From Branchiostoma floridae (lineage: Eukaryota; Chordata; Leptocardii; Amphioxiformes; Branchiostomatidae): a stretch of DNA of 42,443 bases. Below the pieces are notes generated by a model. The model was not told the DNA's origin. It searched no databases and was given only the letters and a program-made list of their open reading frames with translations. Where the stretch lies: positions 18,235,714 to 18,278,156 of the forward strand of contig NC_049993.1 of NCBI RefSeq assembly GCF_000003815.2, read 5' to 3'. A program made the translations under genes and the position numbers. Below are positions 21,961 to 34,500 of the stretch, one piece after another (position 1 is the first letter of the stretch; each line of letters begins with the position of its first letter).

Positions 21961-22499
21961 CTGTTACTGATGTACGGGCAACTGTAACTTAACGGTAGCT
22001 GGAAGTTGGGAGGCCAGGTCTGCTCGCAGGCTGCGCTCTGGATACAAACCACTGTTTTGTCAACAGCGCCACAAAGAGGCATTTCCGGTTTGTTTGAGGG
22101 AGCTGGCAGCCGGAATGTGGAGTCTCGTACCCAGGGTAAATACGCACACCTGTCCGGGTGATGGATGGGTGGTGGTCACGTGATTACGAAGCGAGCCAAA
22201 TTTGGGCATGAACTTAAGAAGCGTTCCAGTCTCCGGAGCTGTGACTGGTTGTTGATATTAGGTATCAAAAAGTATCTTAAACTCCATATAGACTTCCTCC
22301 AGCGAATATCTTTTCAAAAGTTTCGATCCTTCAAAGTAATAGAATTCATATAATAATAATATCGGGTGTATTTTGCAGCCAGTAGGTACCCAAAGTGAGG
22401 GTAGTGAGGCTGTTTAACGTGGTCGAGGCACCTCCTCGAGCACGGGACCCCCGTTTTACGTCCCTCCCGGAAGACGATTTCGTGGAAAGCTTTGTGAGG

Positions 22500-22613
22500 C
22501 TACAGCAATCCGGATGTCCTTGGTTGGTCCCCCATCCAAGCACTGTCCGGACCGCGCGTTGCTTAACTTCCGAGATCGAGGGATCGGGTGTACCAACGCG
22601 CCACGCAAATGCA
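22500..22613 (-). repeat. 5S rRNA-derived repeat (SINE3-like)
   Basis: Read on the minus strand it has the 5S internal-promoter landmarks: ACACCCGATC, GATCTCGGAAGTTAAGCA and GTGCTTGGATGGGGGACC, in order and at 5S-like spacing. Extra or altered bases between them (GCGCGGTCCGGACA) and the unrelated 3' flank speak against a functional 5S gene. A 5S-derived SINE or pseudogene fits best. Confidence 0.7.
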
Positions 22614-22943
22614 ACGTCTCATCTAAATTGATATGTACTGTATATGATAGCTGATAAAACAGGACTTCACTGGCACACGCCAAGATAAAGGGTATCGGAT
22701 GATAGTAAGTTGAAAGACGAGTAGCAATAGCAATGGCGACATAGATTTCAACCCGAGGTATACGTATAACAAACGCGCAGGTATTCCGCGCCATGTGTCT
22801 GTGTGTTCAAATTACTTGTCGTAAAGCTGGGATGGCCATGTGGTTCACGGTACCAAGCAGACAAGAGTTATATCGTTAATGAGCAGACCGCAGTGAAGTT
22901 TTTCTGAACCACACAAACAGTTTGTCCTCTTTATGGTTTTGAT

Positions 22944-24329
22944 TTGATGGCATCGTCAGGAGGAGAGACCAAAATATCATCTCATATCAATGTCAATGAG
23001 GCTTCAAGTGGAAATCCCTTTCTCCTGACTGACTACAACCGTAGCCTCTTGAACAGTGGTACGGACACTGGTCACCCCGACCAATCGAATGGGGACATCC
23101 CTCGCGAATGTGCACACTCCAGAAAACAGGACACTCCTCGACTTTCAAGGGGGCGCTCCTCTTGGAAAGGGGATGTTTCTCCCTCAATTAGGGGACGCTC
23201 CTCCGGAAATGGTATGGTCATCGGGCATAGGGGACGTCCCTCCAACACCCCCGCCGGCCCGTGGAATCGGCCGCTAACCCGACAAATCCCTTTCTAGTTC
23301 ATCTAAATCACAACATCCAAAACTTTAACCCCGTCAGTGCTCTCGACAAACGTCATACCTTGCCAGGTAATGATAGTTTTTTATTAAAAATTGAGGCATG
23401 TTGGAAAAAAGCCGCCCGCGCGGCAGAACATCACCAGTCTTCAGTGTTAAAATGGCGGCGTACCGCACGCCCGGCAAGCAAAACATCGAGTTTTAGCCTA
23501 AATATCCGCGTGCTTGTCGAGTTTTAAGGCCTCTCTCCCCAACACACGTACATGGGAGAAGTTTCTAACACGATGTCAGACGTAGTTATTCGGGATTTTT
23601 TGTACAACGCGGCTACATGGCCCGATACCGATCCGTGTGCTTGTCGAGACAGGCTTCCCTCCCCAGCACACGTACGGGCGCCGGGTCTCTGTCACGGTAA
23701 GCCGTAATACCGGGCGTTTCCAGTAAACCGCGGCCTTTTCACAAGCCATAACAGATAACTACGCCTGACACCATTCAGTATCATTATCATGTATTTTTGC
23801 AATTAGCCTTCGGGCATGAGTTTGCAATAAAGATTCCTATTCCTTTAATCACAACTGTGTAGCACGGAACTAACCTCCTTGGCCAAAGTTTCAAGTATTG
23901 ATGCAATAGACTTTGTGTAAATAACAGTACGATTAAAACGACTGTCATGACTTCTACGAGGTGGTCTATCATTTCAAAATCTCGACAACCATGAACATAT
24001 CCGTTTCTATATAATTCATACCCTACAGTGGCTGCCAAGCCATGTTAGGTAATGACATTTAGTACACGACGAATCACGCACTGAGAAGCTGTACATGTAC
24101 GTACAGTAACCGGATAGTTGACATAACAGTTTTCCTTTCTCACCTAGGTACTAAGGAAATTCCTGCCGCACGGCGAGATTTCTTAGCTAGTTATGAAGAC
24201 GCAAACCAAACACACAGGACCATAGAACGTGTCTGTAAATGTGCGGTTAATGCCCCTGGTACATTCACTACGAGCAATTTACGACTGTCACAGCTAGTTG
24301 AGAGCATTCTTAGAACAGACGCGTACTAG
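22944..24329 (+). CDS. Unrecognised candidate gene or element ORF, probably fragmentary
   Basis: Weak model. An ATG frame at 22944-23297 (117 codons) has RGRSS-type repeats and the motif NPFLL. A second overlapping frame from about 23231 to 23366 contains TNPFLVHLNHNIQNFNP and ends at a donor CCAG/GTAATG. An acceptor CTCACCTAG at 24147 leads to 24148-24329, 59 codons (TKEIPAARRDFLASYEDANQ and onward) ending in TAG; the phase of the donor and acceptor agrees. The first and second frames are not joined by any splice I can see, so a frameshift, missing exon or retroelement gag-like relic are all possible. No family recognised. Confidence 0.25.
23506..23681 (+). repeat. Imperfect direct repeat
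   Basis: Two related segments (23506-23553 and 23632-23681) share CCGYGTGCTTGTCGAG and CCCCARCACACGTAC. Small, of unknown origin; they overlap the intron of the candidate two-exon ORF. Confidence 0.45.
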
Positions 24330-27059
24330 TGTGTGGTACAAACTTCTCATTGTCTCGTGATGGAAAAATAGTCTCTATCAGACTGACTACGCTGTCTATT
24401 ATAGGGAAAAAAGTGCCAGGGGAGTTTTGCTACCAGAGCCAGAGGAATTGGTCAGCCACACCGGGGAAACATAAACCTTTAGAAGCGTGGCCCTTTTTTT
24501 GACTGACTCCCCTGGCCAGTTTTTCGATTTTTTTGCCGAGTGCTACGATCCTTGCACCCCCGTAGGAAGGCCTGGCGGAGGATAATGGAGAGGGCTGAAG
24601 ACGTTCGTCGTTGAACCTGTCCTCGGGTACGTTTAAGCTTCGATGATTTGATTTTCTCTTCTACCAAACCGTACAGCTAGCGGCCCGAGTTCGCGTACTG
24701 GTCTAGGCACGACTGGAAAAGGATCGCATTGTCCTTTCGGATAGTGACGTAAAGCTGGCTGCCCCGTGTTTGAGGGAACTTGCGTGTCAATCTTTAGCGT
24801 CAAATAAAACCTCTACACATAAAAGAGCTCAACACACGTAGTAGAGTAGACTTGATCCAGTGTATTTGATGTAAACGCCAGAAGTAGCGAAAGCTTTTAA
24901 TAGCTTGAGAAGGCATCAAGCCTGCTTTACCTTTCCTAGCCTATTACCCCAGTTTACCTGATATTCGGTTGTCCTATTTCTGTGCGCCAACCTTGTGGCT
25001 TTGCCCCCTGTTGCTCTGCCTGCCAACCCTGCTGTTTTTGTTTATCCCTGAGTGATTTGTCAAACCTGCTGATCCTCGCGCCCCCTCCCTCCCACACCAA
25101 ATTTGCGGTTTGGGCTCGAACCTACAAGTAAGCCGATAGGCCCAGTCGCCTAGCACGTGCCAAACTTGCGGTTTTAGGGTTCGACGGAAAAAAAATGCCC
25201 ATTTCGTCTTCTGTGGTGTACACTGAAAAAACAGCATGTAAAGATATTTTGAAAATGAAAGTTTGCAATAAGATTCAGCACAGATGTCATTGAACCTAAG
25301 CTGAGTCTACTCTGCAAGCAGAATTTGCCTCTCAAAATGCAGGAGATAGCGTTTCTGAGGATCTAGATTTCAAACTTCTCTCAGATCCATTAGATTTGGC
25401 ACGCCTTCCGTGCTCGACAGAATTTCAGGCTGGCTAGAACACTGCTCGAACCTGAGCCGACACTGGTGTAGTGCCTGGCACGTGCCATGGCGTCCATCCA
25501 AACACACGGGACTCATCGCTGGGTCCGTCTGAGGTCAGGTAGCGGTTTGAGATGACTATTTCTGCTGGCGGCGAGCAGTTGTCAGCATGCTACCTATAGG
25601 TATTTGATGTACCACCTTTACTGATGGCTTCGAGTAGTGAGCCAATATATAAAGGGCGGCAAATATACCGCAGTACTCTTCAAGCAGAGGTTAGGCTCCG
25701 GCTGTTCGTTCACGTTTGTTTTAGGCGTTCGTATCGGGCTTTCAATTTTGTACTGTTTCTTTGATGTCTCGCGGCCGCGAAATAAAACACGCCTAAAAAT
25801 GTTTTAAAAAACAGCCAGAACCTAAAATAACCTGTGCTTGGAGAGTATAGATGTCCAAACAAGAGCCTGGCATTGGCTATGGCCTGGTCTCGCCAGTTCT
25901 CCTCTGTTGTCGAAGATCCTAGCTCTTCAGTGAGCTAAAACAGGATCGGGATCACTTTCCTTTCCATACACAGCTTTACTCTACTCCACTACTGACCTCC
26001 TTTCCACGCTACATAAACTTTATTCTACCTGCCTCCAGCCAGCTTTACTGAGCTGTTTTGGTTTTATATACACTACACGGACCCAGAGAGACACACATGT
26101 AGTCCACAGTTCTTCTCCCCTCAGGCAAAGGCTACGGAAATAACGTGATAAAAAGGTGATGTTGAAGGATATACACAATGGATAAAAGTGATGTTGAAGG
26201 ATATACACACCTGGGGATTACCTAGGTATTTCTAAGTCTCTTAACGACGTCTAGAGTAACAACCGGTGATGGTATAAACAGCAGCTTGCTTCTGAAGTGT
26301 GACTAGATTTAGGGTCGTTTACATTCGTTGCATAATCTCTTTTTTATTTCTGGCGCGGTTTTTGGCGAAGCTTTATGGAACCCATCGACGGGCAATACTA
26401 TCGTAGCCCTGTCTAGCGACGAATCTGACTGGAGGTCTGTGGCATCGTGCGATCGTCGTACGCGTTCTGTTGCGATAGGCGTGCATGTATAATACGAAAG
26501 TCCTTTTTGCTTCTTTTTTTTTCGGGAAAGGCTATCTTAGATCCTTCTTGGGGATTTTACAGCCCGTTTGAAAATTCAAAAGCATCCAAACCGTTTGACG
26601 TTCTACGACGGATTTGAACAAGAAGCGCGACATTTAGGGCACGGTCACAAAGCCGTGCGGTCGTCGTACGATTGTCATTTTAGGTGTTTTTTTGCAGACA
26701 TCCATGCATGTTTTCTTCAGAGTACAGCTGTCTTGCAACACAAAAGGCTGTCTTGGATCCTTGTCGGTGTTTGGTTCTGTCACAGCCTGCCTAAAAATCC
26801 TACCGCATTAAAATCGCAAGACGATCGCACGAAGTACGTGACCGCGCCCTTTATAGTAGACAATGTAAAAGCCATGCATGTGCGGATGTCAACCCCAAAA
26901 TCAAGTTCGCTTGGCCTTAAAGCCTTAATCTAAGATAACCTGACGTAAGGTTGTCTTTTCTGTCTGCACGGAGGCTAATGCACGCTGTGCAGCCCCGGTC
27001 TGAGGGCAGCTCCGTGCGTGCCGCTGTCTCGTTTAGTCTCCAGGTTGACGAGTCAGCTG
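24330..27059. other. Gene-poor repeat-rich stretch
   Basis: No supportable gene. Items seen: a repeat containing AATGCAGGAGATAGCGTTTC at about 25335-25400 that recurs at 42297-42345; a TATA-like 16-mer at 25644-25659; a SINE-end fragment at 25915-25955 (GCTCTTCAGTGAGCTAAAAC); a 30-bp direct duplication at 26150-26210 (GTGATGTTGAAGGATATACA). The 121-codon frame at 26568 has no family features. Confidence 0.5.
25644..25659 (+). promoter_or_regulatory. TATA-box-like 16-mer (candidate)
   Basis: AATATATAAAGGGCGG occurs here and again at 27891-27906. It resembles a core promoter, possibly of a mobile element (AATAAA follows at about 25782), but no transcript can be attached to it. Confidence 0.2.
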
Positions 27060-27352
27060 AAAAAAAAGTGATATTGAACCAGTTTTAGCTCACTGAAGAG
27101 CTAGTCTTCCATTGGTCATGACAGAGAAGACAGACGCTATGTACAGTGTTTACAGGTTTGTTGTACTGTGGAAATTCCCCTAGCTCTTTAAAACAAGCAC
27201 AATGAACAGTGGACCACGGCTTAACGTCCTGTCCCAGGGACTGCAACCCTTTCCAGTAGCGCGCAGTCGGGTGAGCGACACAGCCAGAATCAAACTCACG
27301 GCTTCTAGTTCCAGAGGCAGGGCCGCTAACGACTGGACTATGCACGCTACCA
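27060..27352 (-). mobile_element. tRNA-derived SINE, minus strand
   Basis: Head at 27352 downward: GGTAGCGTGCATAGTCCAGT, CGTTAGCGG and a B-box-like GAGTTTGATTCTGG; the body includes GGAAAGGGTTGCAGTCCC, GGACAGGACGTTAAGCCGTG and GAGCTAAAACTGG; the 3' end is an oligo-T run at 27061-27067 (plus-strand A run). Its 3' end matches the fragment at 25915-25955. Confidence 0.65.
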
Positions 27353-27660
27353 AAAAAAGCTGCATAAAAAAAGAGAAGAATTTGCCCAAATAGGGACAAA
27401 TAAGTTACTATGGGTTTCAGTCATTCATTTGCAGTATATCCAACTATAGGCCAATCAACTCCTACTAGCCTCCTACTTCCTAAACTTGGCCAAATTTCCC
27501 TAGTACTATTAGTCAGGTAGAGTCTCGTTTACGTTGCGGCTTTCCGTGTTAGTCCACAGGAGGGTCTCACATGTCTGTTTCAACAGGCCGTATGTCTCCA
27601 GCTGGAGTCGATACGCACAAAGGGTGCAGTCCCTATAGACTCACCGAAGACTAGTACAGA

Positions 27661-28005
27661 TACCGTAAACGCCTTGAGGTTCGCGAGAAATTAACGTTAA
27701 TGAAAACTCTATTGCACGGCAATCTTACACGGTACAATGCATGGAAACAACTATTAAACATAGTACCATCTAGAAGTATAGAATAAAGCTTAACATCCTA
27801 ATTACTAAAACAATTTTCGACTACCAAAAGTCTTAGTGGAAAGAAAAATGGAGTATCGCGTTGGTTTTGAGCTCGCGGTCGAATCAAAGGAATATATAAA
27901 GGGCGGACAGAAGACTTTTGTGGTATTTACAGTTCGCGGCAAAGAATGTATCGCGAAAACCGCAAACAAACAAAAGACATCGCGAAAATGACAACATTCA
28001 CAGTA
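27661..28005. mobile_element. CGCGG-type palindromic MITE, copy 3 (long or composite)
   Basis: Ends TACCGTAAAC and TTCACAGTA, with TTCGCGAGAAATTA and TATCGCGAAAACCGCAAA as inner inverted pairs. At 345 bp it is longer than its relatives and includes the TATA-like 16-mer at 27891-27906, suggesting a nested insertion. Confidence 0.5.
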
Positions 28006-28138
28006 TCACAGATGCACCGCATACGAACGCTTCAGTAAAAAAACTGGCGCTTGCATGCCCCCGTGAGACGGTTTGCGGTCAATGTCAAATATTTCGTGAA
28101 AGCGATCCGGAATTGGCGGCTTAGAGTACCCGGCGGTG

Positions 28139-28333
28139 TACTGTAAATGCAGAAATTTTCACGGTGGTTTTATGTCCGCGGTTTTGGCATTACAAATCAC
28201 CGCGAACTTAAAACCACCGGGAACATTTTCCATGGCATTGCATGGTGCTACCGTGAACTTAAAACCACTGCGAACAGTCTTCTTTCCGCTTCCGCGAAAT
28301 TAAATCCCCGCGAACTTAAATGCGTTTACAGTA
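28139..28333. mobile_element. CGCGG-type palindromic MITE, copy 4
   Basis: Ends TACTGTAAATGC and GCGTTTACAGTA; inner CACGGTGGTTTTA and CGCGAACTTAAAACCACC. It ends 190 bp before the start codon of the secreted-protein gene, so it may contribute to that promoter or 5'UTR. It also creates a spurious N-terminal extension of the reading frame back to 28147. Confidence 0.75.
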
Positions 28334-28524
28334 CACCCTGCTTGTGGAGGGAATTTGAGTTGGCTACTGTGCGGTGGTCTTGCGGGTCGGCGACTGTTTA
28401 TTTACAGTCTGGAGGCACACAGAAGCGATTGAGAAGGGACAAGGGTAAGGGTGTGTTTGCTGTGAGGGTACCGTCTGGTTTTGCTGAAGGGCACAGCGAC
28501 TACGTACTACTTAACGACTTCAGA

Positions 28525-31500
28525 ATGAGCGGGTTTTGCTTTTTTCTCGCGGTTGCCGCGCTGAGCGTCGCGTCCTCGTCAGGATTCACTCTCCTAGCAG
28601 CGGAGCCTGACACGCATGTCCTCGGGAGGTTCAAGCAGGCCGGCCGAGAGTTTGTCGTCGAGTCGACCGCTCTGGAGGACGAGATCGTCTCAGAGATCGG
28701 CGTGGTCCAAGATGAAGGCGTCTACACTCTCTCTCGCCTGCACATTCCCGCTAAGTACCTCAAGCAGCGGCAGGTACCGGGCCTCCGGGAGAAGGTGGTT
28801 GGGGAGGCGGGCCAGCTGCTCCGACGGGCCGGCGAGGCCGGCCTGAAGCTCGGCACAGTAGCGAAGGTGTACGACAGGCTGGTCCACCGCCTCTACAACT
28901 CCACTCACGGGAAGGAGATGGAGAAGAGCCAGCTCCGCTTCGCGCCCATGTACCATCTCTCCATCGCACGCGTGGCGCAGAGGCTGGGCAAACTCGGACT
29001 CAACACCACGGACGCGCTCTGCACGGACAGCCTGTCCTACGTCCACGGCAACGGGCTGTTCTCGTGCGAGGAGGACTTCCACCGGGCGGTCCCAGTGAAG
29101 TCGGCGGTGGCTAGCGCGTCCAGGGTCCGCCGGCAGGCGTTCGGCGGGTCGCGGTCCTACAGCAGGGACGTGGACGAGCTGTACTTGGACGTGCCGGAGC
29201 TGTACGAGGGGCACATCCAGTGGACCTACGGGAACATCCCCGTGGCCTGGTGGAAAACCGCGCAGAGGATCGCCAGGAAAGTGGCCTGCGGATCACCGTC
29301 ATGCAGGTGGGGTGGAATTTACTTAGAAATATACTATTATACCACATTTGGTATAAAAGTAATCAGTAACGGTAGTTTTATGGAAGAGAAGCATTAGGCT
29401 GGCGTCACCGGGGCCTGGCCGGGCTGTTTGTGGAAACGAAAAAAAAGGAATGTGTACGTACAAATGTACACATATAATGCCTGCGACTTCTAGTATTCTC
29501 TTTACGTCTTGTGTGGTTTGGTCTATGCAGGCCGAGCCGCCGTTTGGAAATGTGAGGTAGGCCTAGTCTCCAAGCAAGCTGGCAAGGGATTAAGTATAGG
29601 TGCCCGTTTGACTCCCTTTGGCCGGCTATCTCCCTTTGGCCGGCTATACTCCTTTGCCAGCTTTGATACTATCTCGAAGGCACCGTAGGGTCTGCTTGGA
29701 GACTAAGGTAGGCCTATACGCGGGTCTGAGGCACGCTTCTGGACTGAGGTACGTTTCTAGCGTCGCTGCGTTCTAAATTGTATCTGCATTACCATTGACT
29801 TTATAATGAAAAACGTACAAATATTACTTAGAGGACAACAAAACACACAAAGCGTACAAAGATTACTCTTTTATTGATGAAATTCGCTCAGCGCTCTGTC
29901 AAATCTCTTGGCCACAGCGACACCGCCACAGCTTCAGTGAAATAACCGCATTTAGATCCTTTCCTTGATTTTAAGTTAAGAAAAACGACAACGGCTCCTT
30001 TAGTTGTACATGTGTGTTAGGGATATTCTCAATTTTAGTGCCATTTGTATCGGTAAATAACTTTATGGAAAAGCGCCATGATATTGACTTTTAGCACATC
30101 GAGCTTTTTTTAAAGTTATCTGATTTCCTGAAGATTTCTATTCTCACTGCATACACGTACTGCTTTGTTGGCAGTGCTGTCAAAACAAGCTGGACAGGCC
30201 CAGGTTTTCCCAGATTGACATTCCAGACTGCAGATTCCGTACTACGTAAACACAGACGACAAATAACACTTAGGGTCCAACATATGGAGGGGAGGGGGGC
30301 TGGGCGTGGTTAGTGGGGGTTACCGGATTTGTGTCGCACGGGAGGTATCGTTAGGTATTAAGCGCAGATCAGGAGTCAATCAAGAAGACAGCGTTTGAAA
30401 TACCACCTACACTTGCAGTTTGTATTTGTATTCTCCAAGAAGGTTATTTTTCAGGTGCGTGTGTCTTGCATCTGTTCGTCTGTGCACAGCATCATTCCTG
30501 AAGTCCCGATTGGATCCCGATGATATTTTATATGTTTGTAGAAGTTGGCAAAACAAAACGAACGATTAGATTATGGCCCCCTAGCGAGTTTGTAGGGTAC
30601 TGCAATTGAACGTCCGGTTTTGATATCTCGTTTTCAGATTACAGGAAGAAGGGTAATGTACAAGAATCACAATCAAAGCACACTACAGTTTAATAAGATG
30701 CTGTGATAGGACAGGAATGGGTAACAGAAAGAAAGTACTTTGGGCCCTGGCAGTCTAGGCAAGGCGATCAAAAGTGAGCCGCCACAGAACACTTGCAGGT
30801 GTCACACCTGATCCGAGAAGGGGAAAGTTGCGCACGGATAACTCAAGACGGCTGGGTACCGAGATGTATGCTTATAAGATCCGTGTACTGTTTAAGTAGC
30901 TCAATACACAGACGTCAGGAGCAGTTAAGGGCAGCTCACAGCAGGGTACATGTCTGGGTTTCAGTCAGGACATTCCTGCAGTGTGGTATTCCATCCATCA
31001 TGTATAGCTTATAAATGGTACTGCCAAATCTAAAGCTGAGGAGGTGGAGCATGTTTTTTTTTTGACTGCGCGGATGTATTTCTGTCTGAATTTTGTTTTT
31101 CTGTGATTCCCAATGTGCAAATTTGAGGCGTGTCTTTTTTGTCTGTTGGCGTTACATGATCTTAGATTGGAGGTAGTGTGGGTATCAAAGGGGATGGCTG
31201 GTTTATCTGCTATCTTTTAATCACGAACATCATTGCTAATTCCTCTCCCAGCCCTACATTTCTTACCCCTTCCTCATTTATTCTCTCTTACTCACTCTCT
31301 GTAACCTCCCTCTCTCTCTCTACTCTTTCTCTCTCCCTCTCCCTTCCCCCCTCTCTCTCTTTCTCTCTTCTTCTTTCCTGCACAAAAGTCAATGTCTTGT
31401 GGCAGGAAGGTCCGCCAGCCTTCCTTTGGTCAAGGCCTTTCTCTCTCTGTCTCTCCCCCTCTCTTTTCCTATCTCCTTCTGCTTCTCTCTCCTTCTCTCT

Positions 31501-34500
31501 TTACTGTCACCTGAATCACGTTCTTGTTGCGGGAAGGTCTGTCGGTCTTCCTTCCTTTGTTCAAGGCCTCTCTCTCTCCCTCTCCCTTTCTCTCCCCTCT
31601 CTCTCTCTCCTATTCTCTCGTTCCCTGTCTCCCTCGGGCTCGTCCTCTCTCCTTCTTTCCTTACTGTCACAATGCCAGTCTTGTTGCGGGAAGATCTGTC
31701 GGTCTTCCTTCCTTTCTTCAAGGTCTTCCCAAATTTTCTTCTCTGTCTTCTTCCCTAGTTCAAGGTCTCGACCTCTCACATGGGATCAGCTCCAAGTCTT
31801 TGTTCTGCACCCTGCCGGGATTCCATATCAAGTTTCAGTCCGCACTCCCGATATATTTCTCTGATCCTGTTCACCATTGTCCCAGGTCATTCCTTGTTAA
31901 TCAGAACGTGGTGCAGCAAGCCGACCTAAGAGACTCAATTAACTGTATTACGTACATGTAGCTGTTGTTCTGTCCAGTCTCATCAACTTCAGAACAAAGG
32001 CAAGGGTGCGCGCTCTGATTGTGTCTCAATGCCCACCCCGGGGCCCGCCCGGCCGGGTAGCTTTCGGAAACGAAAATATGATAAGAAAGGCAACAAAACA
32101 CAAAGAATCTCTAAAAAAAATCTATGCGGGATCACAATCTTGTTTGACTCTAGCCGTATAGAATTTCTTTGTACTTGGCACTTGACAGAACAGGTTAGCG
32201 TTTGAAGGTAAGTTTTTGTGGTTTGAAGTTTTGTTTCTCTTGAGATAATGACACCCTTTTCCTCCACTTTTCAATAGGATTACATGCACTACTGGTATAT
32301 ACTGCAATAGTAAATTCTGCCCTATATGCAGTGTATTGTATGCCATAGTGTTGATATTAGATGCATTTCAAAGGCTGTACTTGTATATCATTGCTGACAG
32401 TGAGACTAATCGTTCCCAGCTGCAGAGCTTTGAAGTTAAAACAAATTGAACTGATAGACACACCTTCAACATTCTGTAGGCTTAGGTTATGTTGTGTTTT
32501 TTCTAAATATAGCCAAGAGATATCCACTTGCCAACAATCCGGCAGTCATTCTGCTATGTACTAGTATACATTACTCATGGCAATACTGCACACTGCAGCT
32601 AGGTGTCGCTTATGTGATAGAAATGCGGTCGCAAACGTGACTGGAGGAAAACGAAGGACTTCCGAATCCGTACTCTCGCCATTGATGGGTAGAAACTGAC
32701 GAAGTCATCATCTAAGGCAGGGCATCGTTGCTCAACGTTGTTGACACAACTTTTCATTTGGGGAAATTGGCCCAAATGCATATAATAGCTTCCATTAAAC
32801 TTAATGTGACCTACTAATTCGAGACAACAACAAAGATACAGGTCAGGGGATCTGAAAAGCATGTTAAAAACGCCACTGAAACAGACCGCAACGCAAACCG
32901 GCTCAAAGATACGGCAACAAGTGTTTATATTCTTTAAAGGAGCTCAAGGGATCCGTCTGTCCTCAAACGAACCGGTAGCACCGGCCCTCCTGTTTCCATC
33001 CGTTGCCATAGCGACGGTATGTTTTGGGCGGCTCGGATGGACGACCTGACACTGTTTAGACACGGGAATCACCTGACTTGTGTCCTGACTGAGAGGGGTA
33101 ACCCTGACCTGATCCCCCGTCTGGTGCGTGTCAACAAACATGGTCACGGTACTGGGGCGCTGGGGAGGGCCTCGTCAAGTTTATAGCTGCTGTGGATGCC
33201 ATCCTAGACGTGTATTGTCTGTTTCTTTAACTTGAAAACTTCAAAGCTTACGCATATCTCTGGAACTTTTACAAACTGACGGGTTGAGAGGGCTACTCAT
33301 AATGGAGGCCTAATATATCCTTTCCCTACTAACTCGTACCGAACCCTGATACCTTTACAGACAGACGGGCCGGGGAGTTAGAGATACTATAAAATGTATT
33401 TAAGTTCGCGGGGATTTAATTTCGCGGTAGCGGGAAAATGGACTTTTCGCGGTGGTTTTAATTTCGCGGTAGCACCATGCACTGTAGTCTCTTACTGTTA
33501 TGGAAAAATATTCGCGGTGGTTTTAAATTCACGGTGAAGCGGCCGCCGCGAAAACCGCGAACATTAATCCACCGCGAACATTCCTGCATTTACAGCAGTC
33601 ATGACAAAGTCCTAGCTAGTGTATCCTGCCCTTAGTCTTACTGACATGTGCCGCGATGCCTTTACAGACAGACGGGGTGTGAGGGCTACTTGTGATGAAG
33701 ACCTGGTGTATCCTTACCTTACTGATGTAACTATGATATACCTTTATAGACAGACGGGGTACTCATGATGAAGGCCTATAGCCTTGTGTATCCTACCCTT
33801 ACTGACATGTGCCGCGATGCCTTTTCTGACAAACGGGGTGTGAGGCCAAGTGCTACTTACGATGAAGACCTAGTGTATCCTAACCTTACTGACATAACCC
33901 TGATGATACCGTTACAGATAGACAGGTTGCGAGGAGTTCTACGAAGGTCTAGTGTATCCTAACCTTTTAATTAAACATGCACATATCCCTGATGCCATTA
34001 CAGACAGACGGGGTGCGAGGAGTTCTACGAAGGCTGGTTCCTCCGCAACACAGACTACGGGTGCTGCAGCGTGCGGGACGAGCCCAACAGGATGGGCTGC
34101 TGCAGGTCAGTCGGACCGTGACAGTTACAGAATTGTACAGTGTATATTGAGAATATAACATGTATAAATCCGTATTCTCCGAGGTATCAGCCCGGTCGCT
34201 GGTCGGATCACCGATGGCCGAGGGTGACCTAAACCGCGGGATTGCTGGGAACGGTGTTGTATTTAATTTATGTCATACCCACCTGGGGAAAACACATTTG
34301 AATGTGAAATGCGCCATAAGTTGAGAAAAAGTTCTTGTTCTCTAACTTATTATTCTATTTTCTGTGACCATACTTATTTTGATAAAATCATTGTGAAGGG
34401 ATTCTGTGATGACGTATTATTGCACTCTTGTTCCCAGGATAGCCTCGCTGTCGTGCTACATCCACTCGGCCCGCTGCTCGTGCTGCGTCATCCCCTACTA

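Larger units (their letters stand above)
29307..34003 (+). other. Intron 1 of the secreted-protein gene
   Basis: 4.7 kb with no further exon I can support. It holds the foldback element at 29557-29714, a polypyrimidine tract (31255-31760), a MITE (33385-33596) and a tandem array of exon-2-like acceptors (33275-34003). 29720-31200 and 31960-33270 show no structure I can name. Confidence 0.6.

Noticed and set aside
22500-22613. Functional 5S rRNA gene
   Set aside because: Internal substitutions and an unrelated 3' part; better explained as a 5S-derived repeat.
26568-26933. 121-codon frame
   Set aside because: No domain, no splice support, and repeat-like flanking sequence (TCGTCGTACG motifs).
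28147-28524. N-terminal extension of the secreted protein
   Set aside because: Mostly MITE sequence; the downstream Met at 28525 starts a clean signal peptide.
31178-31864. 228-codon Ser/Leu-rich frame
   Set aside because: Low-complexity translation of a CT tract.
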